A stretch of DNA of 64,000 nt from Bacteroidota bacterium (GTDB lineage Bacteria; Bacteroidota; Bacteroidia; Flavobacteriales_F; PHOS-HE28): positions 1 to 64,000 of the forward strand of contig JACTMO010000079.1 in the NCBI GenBank assembly GCA_014584605.1, in the 5' to 3' direction. The translations under genes and the position numbers were made by a program. The notes under the pieces are model-generated. The model ran no database searches, was not told the origin of the DNA, and worked only from the letters and a program-made list of their open reading frames with translations. Shown here piece after piece: positions 1 through 8,590 of this stretch (positions are counted from its first letter, which is position 1; the number at the start of each line of letters is the position of its first letter).

Positions 1-283
1 GTGTTTGAACTTGTCCATCACGATGAAGTATCAAGCAGGGCTTTGTGCTTGACTCCGGACACGATCTGGCCGGTTGAAGGTACAACGATAGCGTGACCAC
101 CCCGTGCGCTGATCGATCATCCTTCCCATTTTCCTGCTCGGATATACCGGTCCGAGCCCCCCGCGCCCCGACCACTGTTCGGCCAACTGTCGGACGGTGC
201 ATCCGCCTGCGCACGCTCCTTCCCGGCCCGCCATCCGTCCACTCCCGTGCGAACGGCTATTTTCGACCCCACAACCCGGATCC
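1..283. other. Left-edge stretch without a recognised gene
   Basis: No convincing gene is visible here. The first 60 bases are about 48 percent G+C, well below the rest of the window. A plus-strand frame is open from base 1 to a TGA ending at 96 and could be the last 31 codons of a gene that starts outside the window, but the peptide is not recognisable. The rest is the upstream region of fabI and carries its likely promoter near 258-265. Confidence 0.4.
258..265 (+). promoter_or_regulatory. -7 promoter box TATTTTCG of fabI
   Basis: TATTTTCG fits the Bacteroidota housekeeping -7 consensus TAnnTTTG with one change. It ends 18 bases before the fabI ATG. No clear -33 TTTG is seen at the expected distance. 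Confidence 0.5.
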
Positions 284-1099
284 ATGGCCTACGGTCTTCT
301 TAGTGGCAAACGAGGCATCATCAGCGGTGCCCTCAATGAACAGAGCATCGCCTGGAAGGTGGCCGAGCTGGCCCATGCCGAAGGTGCGCGCTTCGTGCTC
401 ACCAACGCGCCGGTGGCCATGCGCATGGGCGAGATCAAGAAGCTGGCCGATGCCACCGGAGCCCCGGTGATCCCCGCCGATGCCACCAACGACGCCGACC
501 TGGAGAAGCTCTTCGCTGAAAGCGTCAAGCACCTGGGCGGTCCGGCCGACTTTCTGCTGCACAGCATCGGCATGAGCCCCAACGTGCGCAAGGGGCGACC
601 GTACGACGACCTGAACTACGACTGGTACAAGCAGACGCTGGACGTGAGCGCCATGAGCCTGCACCGCATGCTGCAGGCCGCCGAGAAGGCCGGGGCCCTG
701 GCCCCCGGGGGCAGCGTGGTGGCCCTCACCTACATCGCTGCCCAGCGCGTGTTCCCCGACTACGGCGACATGGCCGACGCCAAGGCGCTGCTGGAGAGCA
801 TCACCCGCAGCTGGGGCTACCGCCTGGGCCGCAGCAAGCGCATCCGCGTGAACACCGTGAGCCAGAGCCCCACCATGACCACCGCCGGCAGCGGCATCAA
901 GGGCTTCGACGGCTTCTACGGCTTCGCCCAGGCCATGAGCCCCCTGGGCAATGCCCCGGCCGTGGACTGCGCCGGCTACTGCATCACCCTCTTCAGCGAC
1001 CTGACCCGTTACGTCACCATGCAGAACTTGTATCACGACGGCGGCTTCAGCACCACGGGCGCCACGCCCGAGGTGGTCGCCAAGTTCTCCGGCGAGTAG
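284..1099 (+). CDS. fabI: Enoyl-[acyl-carrier-protein] reductase FabI
   Basis: Cytoplasmic NADH-dependent reductase that performs the last step of each fatty-acid elongation cycle (enoyl-ACP to acyl-ACP). The 271-residue product has the usual FabI length and the divergent short-chain dehydrogenase fold: an N-terminal nucleotide-binding GIISGALNEQSIA segment, then the catalytic pattern Tyr150-x9-Tyr160-x6-Lys167, matching Tyr146/Tyr156/Lys163 of E. coli FabI. The C-terminal DGGFSTTG segment is also typical. The reading frame extends 29 codons further upstream, but those residues are proline-rich and unlike any FabI N-terminus, so the ATG at 284 (MAYGLLSGKRG) is preferred. It is probably monocistronic; the next gene starts 48 bases downstream. 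Confidence 0.95.
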   Translation: MAYGLLSGKRGIISGALNEQSIAWKVAELAHAEGARFVLTNAPVAMRMGEIKKLADATGAPVIPADATNDADLEKLFAESVKHLGGPADFLLHSIGMSPNVRKGRPYDDLNYDWYKQTLDVSAMSLHRMLQAAEKAGALAPGGSVVALTYIAAQRVFPDYGDMADAKALLESITRSWGYRLGRSKRIRVNTVSQSPTMTTAGSGIKGFDGFYGFAQAMSPLGNAPAVDCAGYCITLFSDLTRYVTMQNLYHDGGFSTTGATPEVVAKFSGE

Positions 1100-1147
1100 C
1101 GCCATTGCGCGCCTCGCGGGGGTTGATAACATGAACCGACCCATCCC

Positions 1148-2614
1148 ATGCGCCACTCCGTCCGCTTCCTTTCCGCCATGGCCGGCCTGCCGCTGGCCCT
1201 GGCCGCCACGGCCCAGACCGAAGGGCCCTCCTTCACCGTCACCGGCACTGGCATCGCCACAACGCTGGCCTCGGACTATCAGAGCATCGGCATCAACCCG
1301 GCCAACCTGGGCTGGGACCTGAAGTACGAGGACCCGCGCTTCGTCTTCGGGCTGCTGGAGGCCACCTACGCGGTGCATACCACCGGGGCCACGCGCAAAG
1401 TGCTGCGGAAGGACATGCTCCGCGACTTCGACCGCACCTTCAGCGGAAAGGAACAGGACGCCGCCGCGAAGAACTTCAGCGATGCCGACCTGGCCCTGAA
1501 CGCCGATGTACGGCTGCTGGGCTTCAGCTTCCTGAACGACGATGCGGGGGGCTTCGCCGTCAGCATCGGCGACCGCTTCCAGTGGGACAGCCACTTCAAC
1601 AGCACCACCAGCGACCTGCTCTTCCAGGGCCGACATGCCTCCTACTTCACCCATCTGGAGCTGACCGACGGCACGGTGATCGCCAACCGGCCCGACCTGG
1701 GCGCGGACACCCTGGCCATGGTGCGCCGCGGCTTTGTGGACCCCGGCCAGGGCCAACGCATCAGCCAGTTGATGAGGGACACCCGCATGACGCTGAGCTG
1801 GACGCGCGAGTACGCCTTCTCGTGGGGCCGCCGCCTGTTCACCACCGGCACGGTGGAGTGGCACGGTGGCATCGGCTTCCGCTACCTGCAGGGCTTCGCG
1901 CACATCGACATCGGCGAGAAGGACGGGCGGTGGCAGGCCTTCAGCGCCCTGAGCCCCGTGTTCGACGTGGACTACGGCACGGCTGCCGCCAGCAACCCCA
2001 GCACGGTGGGCGGCAGCGGGCTGCGCAGCGTGGGGCGCGGCTTCAGCGGCGATGTCGGCATCAGCGCGGTGTACAAGGACCGCCTGAAGGTGGGCGTGGC
2101 CGCCACGGGTCTGGGCTCCATGACGTGGGATGGCAACGCATACAGCGCCAAGGACGACACGCTGCACACCCTGGACAGCCCGGGCTTCACCAGCTACAAC
2201 TTCTTCGACCAGGCCGAAGTGATCGCCTCGGAACTGGGCATCCTGGACTGGGACGGGGTGGTGGAGAAGCGCGTGTCCACGCCGGCCATGCTGCGCGTGG
2301 GCGTGGGCTATGTGGTGCCGGACAAGGCCGAGGTGGGCCTGGACGTGGTGCTGCCGTTGAACGAGGTGCCCGGCAACCTGGCCAAGCCGCAGTTCAGCGT
2401 GGGCGGGGAGTACAGCCCGGTGAAGTTCCTCACCCTGCAGGCCGGCGTGGTCACCGGTGGCAACTACGACACCCGCCTGCCCATGGGCCTGCTCTTCCGC
2501 CTGCCCTCGGGCCAGTGGGAGGGTGGCTTTGCCAGCCGCGACATGCTCTCCTTCTTCAGCCAGGACACGCCCACGGTCTCCCTGGCCATGGGCATCCTTC
2601 GGTTCCGGATCTAA
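1148..2614 (+). CDS. DUF5723-type outer-membrane beta-barrel protein
   Basis: 488 residues beginning with a signal peptide (cleavage probably after AATAQ, about residue 24). The mature protein has the alternating, glycine- and aromatic-rich strands of an outer-membrane barrel and ends in a phenylalanine-containing strand (MGILRFRI). The early motif SIGINPANLGW followed by long loops resembles the Bacteroidota DUF5723 family, which is related in fold to PorV/FadL barrels. Function unknown; a pore or surface-assembly factor is possible. It is followed after 51 bases by the TPR/caspase-like gene in the same direction, so co-expression is plausible. Family assignment is from recalled sequence pattern only. 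Confidence 0.7.
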   Translation: MRHSVRFLSAMAGLPLALAATAQTEGPSFTVTGTGIATTLASDYQSIGINPANLGWDLKYEDPRFVFGLLEATYAVHTTGATRKVLRKDMLRDFDRTFSGKEQDAAAKNFSDADLALNADVRLLGFSFLNDDAGGFAVSIGDRFQWDSHFNSTTSDLLFQGRHASYFTHLELTDGTVIANRPDLGADTLAMVRRGFVDPGQGQRISQLMRDTRMTLSWTREYAFSWGRRLFTTGTVEWHGGIGFRYLQGFAHIDIGEKDGRWQAFSALSPVFDVDYGTAAASNPSTVGGSGLRSVGRGFSGDVGISAVYKDRLKVGVAATGLGSMTWDGNAYSAKDDTLHTLDSPGFTSYNFFDQAEVIASELGILDWDGVVEKRVSTPAMLRVGVGYVVPDKAEVGLDVVLPLNEVPGNLAKPQFSVGGEYSPVKFLTLQAGVVTGGNYDTRLPMGLLFRLPSGQWEGGFASRDMLSFFSQDTPTVSLAMGILRFRI

Positions 2615-2651
2615 GCTGGTACCGGGGCGGCACGGCATGGGAGGGGCCGCG

Positions 2652-2659
2652 TAACTTCG
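2652..2659 (+). promoter_or_regulatory. -7 box TAACTTCG, 6 nt before the start codon
   Basis: TAACTTCG ends six bases before the ATG at 2666. If transcription starts 4-7 bases downstream of the box, as in other Bacteroidota, the mRNA of the TPR/caspase-like gene would be leaderless or nearly so. Confidence 0.5.
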
Positions 2660-2665
2660 TCGGCC

Positions 2666-4864
2666 ATGCCCCAACGGATCGCCACCTGCCTGCTGATCGC
2701 CATCTGCCTGGTCCTGGCCCCCGCCGCGTCCGGTCAGAGCGGAAAGGCGTTCTTCAAGGATGCCGAGGCGTTGCGCGAAGCCCAGCGGCTCACCGAGGCC
2801 CTGGAGAAGTACGGCCTGGCGGTGCAGGTGGAACCCGGCATGACCAAGGCCTACCAGGCCCGCGCAGAGGTCTTCGTCCTGCTGGGCCGGCGCGAGGATG
2901 CTGCGGCGGACCTGCTGAAGGTGCATGAGCTTGACCCCAGCGATGCCGGCCATGCCGCCCGCGCGGCCCTTGCCTTGCTGGAAGTGGGACGCGACCGCGA
3001 GGCCCGGACCTTGTGCGACAAGGCGCTGGCGATCGACCCGAAACACTTGGACGCCCTGGAGGCCAAGGTGCGCGTGTGCCTGGCACTGAACGACCTGGAC
3101 GGCGCCGCCGCCGCCAGCGATGCCGCCCTGGCCCAGAAGGGCACCACCGACACCTACTACCTGCACGGCCTGGTGCGCATGGCCCAGCGCGACTACCGCA
3201 CCGCCGAGGCCGATCTGGAGCGCGTGATCGAGTGGAACTACCTCTACGAGGATGCCTACGTGGCATTGGCCGAGGTGCAGCTCAAGCTCTTCGAGCAGTA
3301 CAGCGGCCCCACCATGCAACTGCGCACCCTGGACAAGGCCGTGGAACGGACCACCACCGCGCTGGAACTGAACCCGCGCAGCACCTCAGCGCTCTTCACC
3401 CGCAGCAAGGCGTACGCCCTGCAGAAGGAGTACGCCAAGGCCATCGACGACATCAGCAAGGTGATCGCCAACGGACGCACCGATGCCGAGGTGTTCCTCC
3501 AGCGCGCCCGCTACTACAACGGCCACGGCCAGCAGCAGAACGCGGTCAACGACCTGAACCGGGTGCTGCAGGAAAGGCCCGAGGACGTGCAGGCGCTGCT
3601 GCTGCGCGCCGCATGCAAGGAGGCCAACGTGGACCTCGAGGGGGCCCTGCACGACCTGGACCTGGCGGCCAAGGCCCTGCCCGACGGCCTCCACGCAGAA
3701 GGCGTCACGGCGCAGGACATCCAGGAGCGGCGCAAGCGGGTGGCCGATGCGCTCTTCGAGCTGAACCGGGAAGAGGACCCGCCGTCGATCACGCTGGTGG
3801 AGCCGGGCCGTGCAGGGGATGTTGTGCATGTGGGCAGCGCCCTGCGGCAGATCAAGGTCGCCGGGCATGTGCGCGACCGCAACCTGTTGAAGGCCATCCG
3901 CGTCAACGGCACGGAGGCCGACTTCGGCAAGGACGAGAAGGACCCGGAGTTCTTCACCAGCATCCCGTTGGCGGCCACCGAGGAGCGCCTCACCGTGGAG
4001 GCCGAGGATGTGTACGGCAACATCGCCACCATCGACCTGAAGGTGGAGCGTACCGAGGGGGAAGCACCGGTGCTGGTGCTGACCTCGCCCGAACCGGGCC
4101 CCGACCGGATCATCACCGTACCGCACGGCCGCGAGGAACTGTTCCTCGAAGGTCTGGCCACCGATGCCAGCATCATCCGCAGGGTGACGGTGGACGGCAT
4201 CGTGGCGAGCTACGTCCCCGACACCAACCGCACGGAGTTCAGCATCAAGCTGGTGATCGCCGGCAAGGACCGGATCACCGTGCGGGCCGAGGACCGTTTC
4301 GGCAACGCCGGCGAACTGCAGGTGCAACTGCAACGCAAAGCGGCCCCGCCGCCGACCGATGGCGGTGCCACGGCGGACAGGCCCGTCGAAAGACCTGCGG
4401 AACGGCCGCCCGGGAGGTCCGGTGGTGGTACCGTCTCCTCGGGGACCACCTGGGTGGTGTACATCGAGAACAGCGATTACCGCAGCTTCCCGGCCTTGCT
4501 GGGGCAGGGCAGCGATGCATCCAAGATGCAGAAGGCCTTCGCCAAGTACGATGTACAGCGCACCATCTCCCGGAAGAACATGAGCAAGCAACAGCTCGAG
4601 CGCTTCTTCAGCACCGAACTGCGCGACCTGGTGCGCAGCAACAAGGTGAACACCGTGCTGGTGTGGTATGCCGGACATGGCCGCACCGTGGGCGGCAAGA
4701 GCTACTGGATCCCCGTGGATGCGAAGAAGGATGACATCTACACCTTCTACAACTACGGCCCGCTGAAGAACCTGATCGAGAACTACAGCGAGTCGGTGTC
4801 GCATACGCTGGTGGTGAGCGATGCCGCCGGATCGGAGGCGAGCTTTTACGACCTCACCCGGTAG
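2666..4864 (+). CDS. Secreted TPR/Ig-like protein with degenerate C-terminal caspase-like domain
   Basis: 732 residues. A signal peptide (residues 1-24, ending AASGQ) is followed by about nine TPR helix pairs (about 25-370), two Ig-like domains (about 375-560, each with an ED-x-(Y/F)-GN-A/I motif), a Pro/Arg/Gly-rich linker (about 560-590) and a caspase (peptidase C14)-like domain from about 593. The catalytic histidine is present in WYAGHGR (His671). Where the catalytic cysteine normally sits (DAC-x-G) the sequence reads SDAAGSE, so Ala721 replaces Cys. The protein then stops 11 residues later, losing the rest of the p10-like half. No continuation exists in another frame, because the next gene begins with its own signal peptide three bases after the stop. 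The domain is therefore probably a non-proteolytic binding module. Likely co-transcribed with the downstream cyclase. Confidence 0.8.
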   Translation: MPQRIATCLLIAICLVLAPAASGQSGKAFFKDAEALREAQRLTEALEKYGLAVQVEPGMTKAYQARAEVFVLLGRREDAAADLLKVHELDPSDAGHAARAALALLEVGRDREARTLCDKALAIDPKHLDALEAKVRVCLALNDLDGAAAASDAALAQKGTTDTYYLHGLVRMAQRDYRTAEADLERVIEWNYLYEDAYVALAEVQLKLFEQYSGPTMQLRTLDKAVERTTTALELNPRSTSALFTRSKAYALQKEYAKAIDDISKVIANGRTDAEVFLQRARYYNGHGQQQNAVNDLNRVLQERPEDVQALLLRAACKEANVDLEGALHDLDLAAKALPDGLHAEGVTAQDIQERRKRVADALFELNREEDPPSITLVEPGRAGDVVHVGSALRQIKVAGHVRDRNLLKAIRVNGTEADFGKDEKDPEFFTSIPLAATEERLTVEAEDVYGNIATIDLKVERTEGEAPVLVLTSPEPGPDRIITVPHGREELFLEGLATDASIIRRVTVDGIVASYVPDTNRTEFSIKLVIAGKDRITVRAEDRFGNAGELQVQLQRKAAPPPTDGGATADRPVERPAERPPGRSGGGTVSSGTTWVVYIENSDYRSFPALLGQGSDASKMQKAFAKYDVQRTISRKNMSKQQLERFFSTELRDLVRSNKVNTVLVWYAGHGRTVGGKSYWIPVDAKKDDIYTFYNYGPLKNLIENYSESVSHTLVVSDAAGSEASFYDLTR

Positions 4865-4867
4865 CCG

Positions 4868-7800
4868 ATGCGGGCCATCCTCTCCTTCCTGGTGGCGGCC
4901 ATGGCTCTGCCCTTGGCCGGGCAGCGCTTCTACTTCGAGCGCCTCGACATGCGGAACGGGCTCACCTCGGGCAACGTTTATGACGTGGTGCAGGACAGTA
5001 CGGGCCTGGTGTGGCTGGGCACGGAGGACGGGCTGGTGAGCTTTGACGGTCGCGAGCGGACGGGCATCGCCACCTACGGGCCAGCGGAAGGCACCGCCGC
5101 CAAAGGCGTACGCTGCCTGATGATCGACCGGGATGGCAGGCTCTGGGCGGGTCATACCGGAGGGGGCATCACGCGGTCCTCCGGCAGTTCCTTTTCCGTC
5201 CTGACCCTTCCGGGCGAACCGCTCACCACGGATATCACCGCCCTGGTGCAGGATGCCGATGCCGCCGTGTGGGTGGCCACGATGGGGCAGGGCGCCCTGC
5301 GCATCGGTCCCGTTGCGCACGGCGGTCCGCTGACGGTGGAGCGCTTCGGTCACGACCAGGGGCTGCTGGACCACCTGGTGGACGCCCATCGTTTCCGCGA
5401 CGGCACCCTCGCCTTCCTGGAGGACGGCGGGACCATGAAACGCTGGGACCCCACCACCCGGCGCTTCACCTCCCTGGAGTGGAAAGGGATGGAGGATGTG
5501 CTGGGCATCAGCGCCCTGTACGAGGACTCGAACGGACGTCGATGGCTGGGCACACAGGCCAGTGGCGCCTTCGTGCTGGACCCCCGCAGCGGCCAGGTGG
5601 TCAACCACAACGTGGCCGGTGGGATGCCGAGCGATTTCGTGACCTGCTTCGGCGAAGATGCCGTCGGCCAGGTGTGGGTGGGCACCTGGGGCGGTGGTGC
5701 CGCGGTGATCGGGTTGCAGGGCATCCGTCGCCACTACCACCCCGGCAACGGCTTGGAGAGCGTGCACATCCGCCGGATCATCCGGGACCGCGAGGGCAAC
5801 ATGCTGCTGGCCACCAACGACCGCGGTCTCAACATCTTCAAAGGGGAGCAGTTCATGAACCTGCTGGAGCAGGACGGGCTTCCGGACCAGCAGGTCTGGG
5901 CCGTGATGGAGGACCGCTTGGGCCGCATCTGGTTCGGCACCGACGGGGGCTTGAGCGTCCTGGACCCCCGCGTACAGGGCACCGGGATGATCAAGAACAT
6001 GCAAACGGTGCGCACCGCGCGGGTGCGTGCGCTGGCGCAGGGCCGCAACGGCAACGTGTGGGTGGGTACCGAGAACGACGGGCTGGTGGAGTTGGACCCC
6101 GTGGCCTTCCAGCCCGTGCCGCACCCCGACCTGGACGTGCTGATCCCGCGCGGCAAGGTGACCGCCCTGGCCGTGGGCGGGTCGGACGATCTGTACATCG
6201 GCACCATCACCGGCCTGCGTCGGTACACCGAAGGTGCGCCGCCCATGGTGTACACCGAAGAGGACGGCGTGCCCGCCGCACCGGTGACCGCCCTGTTCTG
6301 CGACACCCAGGGCACCGTGTGGGTCGGCAGCAAGGACCGGGGGATCAGCCGCATCGACCAGGGCAGGGCCAGACCGGTGGACCTGGGAAGGAGCCTGACG
6401 CCCACAGCCTTCGCGCAGGACGATCGCGGCCGCCTCTGGGTGGGCACCCGCAACCAGGGCCTGGTGGTGCTCGCGGACGGCCGTGAGGAACGCACCTGGA
6501 CCCAGGACGACGGCCTCCTGGACAACACGGTGCGCTCCTTGTTGTACGACGCCGGGGGCGCCCTGTGGATCGGGACCGTGAACGGGCTCAACTGCCGGCC
6601 CAAGGGCCAGGATGGCTTTCTGCCTTACACGGAACGCTCGGGCTTCATCGGGGTGGAGGCCAAGCCCAATGCCGCCTGTCTCACCCGCTCCGGCGATCTG
6701 TGGTTCGGCACGGCCCGCGGCGCCACCCGCGTGGTACCTGGAATGGGGAAAGGAGCGCCCACGCCTCCGATCACGGCGCTGCGCGGGCTCAGCGTGAACC
6801 AGGAGGACCGCCCCTTGGAACAGGACCTGAGCCTGGCGCACAACGAACGGTCCATCCGCATCCGGTACGGCTCGGTGAGCCTGAGCGACCCCGGCGCCGT
6901 GCGCTACAGCACCTTCCTGGAAGGGCTCGACCCCGACTGGCAGCCCTTGACGACGACCACCGAGGCGTTCTTCCCGGCACTGCCGCCCGGCCGCTACACC
7001 TTCCAGGTGAAGAGCATCAACCACGCCGGCTTGTGGAGCCCCCCGGTCAGCCTGTCCTTCACGGTCCTGCCGCCCTGGTACCGCACGTGGTGGTTCTACA
7101 CGGCGCTCACGGCCTTCATCGCGCTGGTGCTCTTCAGTTGGGTGAAGGTGCGCGAACGCCAGCTGCGGGCACGCAACCAGCTGCTGGAGACCAAGGTGGA
7201 GGAACGAACGGCCGAGGTCCGGGCCCAAAGCCGCGAGATCGAGTACCAGAAGGGCCGCATCGAGGACCTGCTGCTGAACATCCTGCCCAAGGAAGTGAGT
7301 GAAGAGCTCAAGGACAAGGGCCGGGCGACGGCGCGGCGCCACGAGGCGGTCACCGTGCTCTTCACGGACATGAAGGGTTTCACCAAGGCCGCGGAGAACA
7401 TGAGCCCTGAAGAACTGGTCAGCGAGCTGGACGAGTGCTTCATCCGCTTCGATGAGATCACGGTCCGCTACGGTATCGAGAAGATCAAGACCATCGGGGA
7501 CAGCTACATGTGTGCCGCCGGCGTGCCGGTCGCGGACCCGCACCACGCGGTGAAATGCGTACTGGCCGCGCTGGAGGTGCGCGACCTCATGGAGGATGCG
7601 CGCCGTCAGCGCGAGGCCAGGGGCAAGGCACCGTGGGCCCTGCGCATCGGGGTGCACAGCGGTCCGGTGGTGGCCGGCGTGGTGGGAAGGCGCAAGTTCG
7701 CCTACGACATCTGGGGCGATACGGTGAACACCGCCAGCCGGCTGGAGAGCAGCGGCGAACCGGGGGAGGTGAACATCAGTGGCACCACCCATGCCCTGGT

Positions 7801-7981
7801 CAAGGGCCGCTTCGAGTGCGCATACCGCGGACGCGTGGCCGCCAAGAACAAGGGCGAGATCGACATGTACTTCGTGCGTCGCATCCTTCCCGGCTTCAGT
7901 GCCGATGAGGCGGGCAGCAAGCCGAACGCGCGGTTCCTGCAGGAGATCGGCGTGGCTTCAACCGCCGAGCAGCTCGCGTAG
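4868..7981 (+). CDS. Membrane adenylate cyclase with two-component-type propeller sensor
   Basis: 1037 residues: signal peptide (1-19), a periplasmic beta-propeller of repeated VWVGT/LWFGT-type units (about 20-640), a Y_Y_Y Ig-like domain (about 650-735, ending FTVLPPWYRTWW), one membrane helix (about 741-762), a coiled coil (about 765-815) and a class III nucleotide cyclase domain (about 820-1010). Both metal aspartates are present (Asp834 in FTDMKGFT, Asp878 in IGDSYM). The substrate-selecting pair is Lys874 and Asp947, the combination that reads adenine; Asn954 and Arg958 complete the active site. It should act as a homodimer making cAMP in response to a periplasmic ligand. In Bacteroidota this sensor normally feeds a histidine kinase. 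The gene starts 3 bases after the preceding stop, and its last 24 bases overlap the convergent Nudix gene. Confidence 0.9.
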   Translation: MRAILSFLVAAMALPLAGQRFYFERLDMRNGLTSGNVYDVVQDSTGLVWLGTEDGLVSFDGRERTGIATYGPAEGTAAKGVRCLMIDRDGRLWAGHTGGGITRSSGSSFSVLTLPGEPLTTDITALVQDADAAVWVATMGQGALRIGPVAHGGPLTVERFGHDQGLLDHLVDAHRFRDGTLAFLEDGGTMKRWDPTTRRFTSLEWKGMEDVLGISALYEDSNGRRWLGTQASGAFVLDPRSGQVVNHNVAGGMPSDFVTCFGEDAVGQVWVGTWGGGAAVIGLQGIRRHYHPGNGLESVHIRRIIRDREGNMLLATNDRGLNIFKGEQFMNLLEQDGLPDQQVWAVMEDRLGRIWFGTDGGLSVLDPRVQGTGMIKNMQTVRTARVRALAQGRNGNVWVGTENDGLVELDPVAFQPVPHPDLDVLIPRGKVTALAVGGSDDLYIGTITGLRRYTEGAPPMVYTEEDGVPAAPVTALFCDTQGTVWVGSKDRGISRIDQGRARPVDLGRSLTPTAFAQDDRGRLWVGTRNQGLVVLADGREERTWTQDDGLLDNTVRSLLYDAGGALWIGTVNGLNCRPKGQDGFLPYTERSGFIGVEAKPNAACLTRSGDLWFGTARGATRVVPGMGKGAPTPPITALRGLSVNQEDRPLEQDLSLAHNERSIRIRYGSVSLSDPGAVRYSTFLEGLDPDWQPLTTTTEAFFPALPPGRYTFQVKSINHAGLWSPPVSLSFTVLPPWYRTWWFYTALTAFIALVLFSWVKVRERQLRARNQLLETKVEERTAEVRAQSREIEYQKGRIEDLLLNILPKEVSEELKDKGRATARRHEAVTVLFTDMKGFTKAAENMSPEELVSELDECFIRFDEITVRYGIEKIKTIGDSYMCAAGVPVADPHHAVKCVLAALEVRDLMEDARRQREARGKAPWALRIGVHSGPVVAGVVGRRKFAYDIWGDTVNTASRLESSGEPGEVNISGTTHALVKGRFECAYRGRVAAKNKGEIDMYFVRRILPGFSADEAGSKPNARFLQEIGVASTAEQLA

Positions 7982-8590
7982 TTCGGCCAGCATCATGGCG
8001 GTGGCCCCCCACACCACCTGGCCCGCCAGATCGAAGTAGGGGACCTCCGCCTCGCGGCCCAGCAGCCGGATGTACTGAAGGCGCACGCGCAGTACGTCGG
8101 GGCGCAGCAGCTCGGCCAGCGGCACCTCCAGCAGGGCCTGCACCTCGCGCGGGTCGGGCCGTGTGGGCCCCAGGGCCCGGGCCATGGCCACAAAGGGCGT
8201 CACCAGCGACCGGCTTGGAGGAATGTAGACCTGCGACAGGCAGCCCAGCACCTGCAGGTCCGAAGGTGTGGCGCCCGTCTCTTCGCGGAACTCGCGCAGC
8301 GCCGTGGCCCGCAAGTCCACGTCCTCCACCTCGCGCCGGCCGCCCGGGAAGCTCACCTGCCCGCCGTGCACGCCTTCGTACTCGGGCCGGCGCATGAGCA
8401 GCAGGTGCGGGCTCCCCTCGTGCGCGTACAGGAGGGCCAGCACGGCGCTCGCGCGCGGTGCTGCATCGGCGCGCAGGGCGGCCTGCAGGTCGGCGCGCGA
8501 ATAGCCGCTGCGCGCCAGGAAGGCGGCATGGCCGGGCAGCGGCCCGAGCAGGGCCTGGGCCAGTCGCTCGTGCACCGCCTCCAGCGTCAT
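7958..8590 (-). CDS. Nudix hydrolase, CoA-pyrophosphatase-like
   Basis: 210 residues. The Nudix box is visible: FPGGR, a short insertion, then ALREFREETGA, fitting GX5EX7REUXEEXGU. The upstream RRPEYEGVHGGQVSFPGG segment resembles the CoA-pyrophosphatase subfamily (NUDT7/8, YeaB), which hydrolyses CoA to 3',5'-ADP and 4'-phosphopantetheine. The reading frame can be extended upstream, but the ATG at 8590 begins a normal N-terminus and overlaps the stop of the preceding lipoprotein gene as ATGA, which suggests translational coupling. It is the last gene of the long leftward parA-lepB run and overlaps the adenylate cyclase 3' end by 24 bases. Confidence 0.85.
   Translation of the reverse strand: MTLEAVHERLAQALLGPLPGHAAFLARSGYSRADLQAALRADAAPRASAVLALLYAHEGSPHLLLMRRPEYEGVHGGQVSFPGGRREVEDVDLRATALREFREETGATPSDLQVLGCLSQVYIPPSRSLVTPFVAMARALGPTRPDPREVQALLEVPLAELLRPDVLRVRLQYIRLLGREAEVPYFDLAGQVVWGATAMMLAELRELLGG

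Noticed and set aside
1121-1133. GTTGATAAC before the barrel gene as a DnaA box
   Set aside because: Two mismatches to the consensus and no second site nearby; treated as chance.
257-3319. 1020-residue open frame on the minus strand
   Set aside because: Antisense to fabI, the DUF5723 barrel gene and the TPR gene. It is very rich in His, Gly, Ala, Val and Gln, as expected when GC-rich codons of real genes are read in the opposite direction, and it has no recognisable motif.
4865-5000. Possible frameshift that would restore the missing caspase C-terminus
   Set aside because: The sequence after the stop encodes the signal peptide and first propeller strand of the cyclase; no other frame continues a caspase-like sequence.
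3386-7792. 1468-residue open frame on the minus strand
   Set aside because: Spans two well-supported genes on the other strand and has the same biased composition of an antisense shadow.
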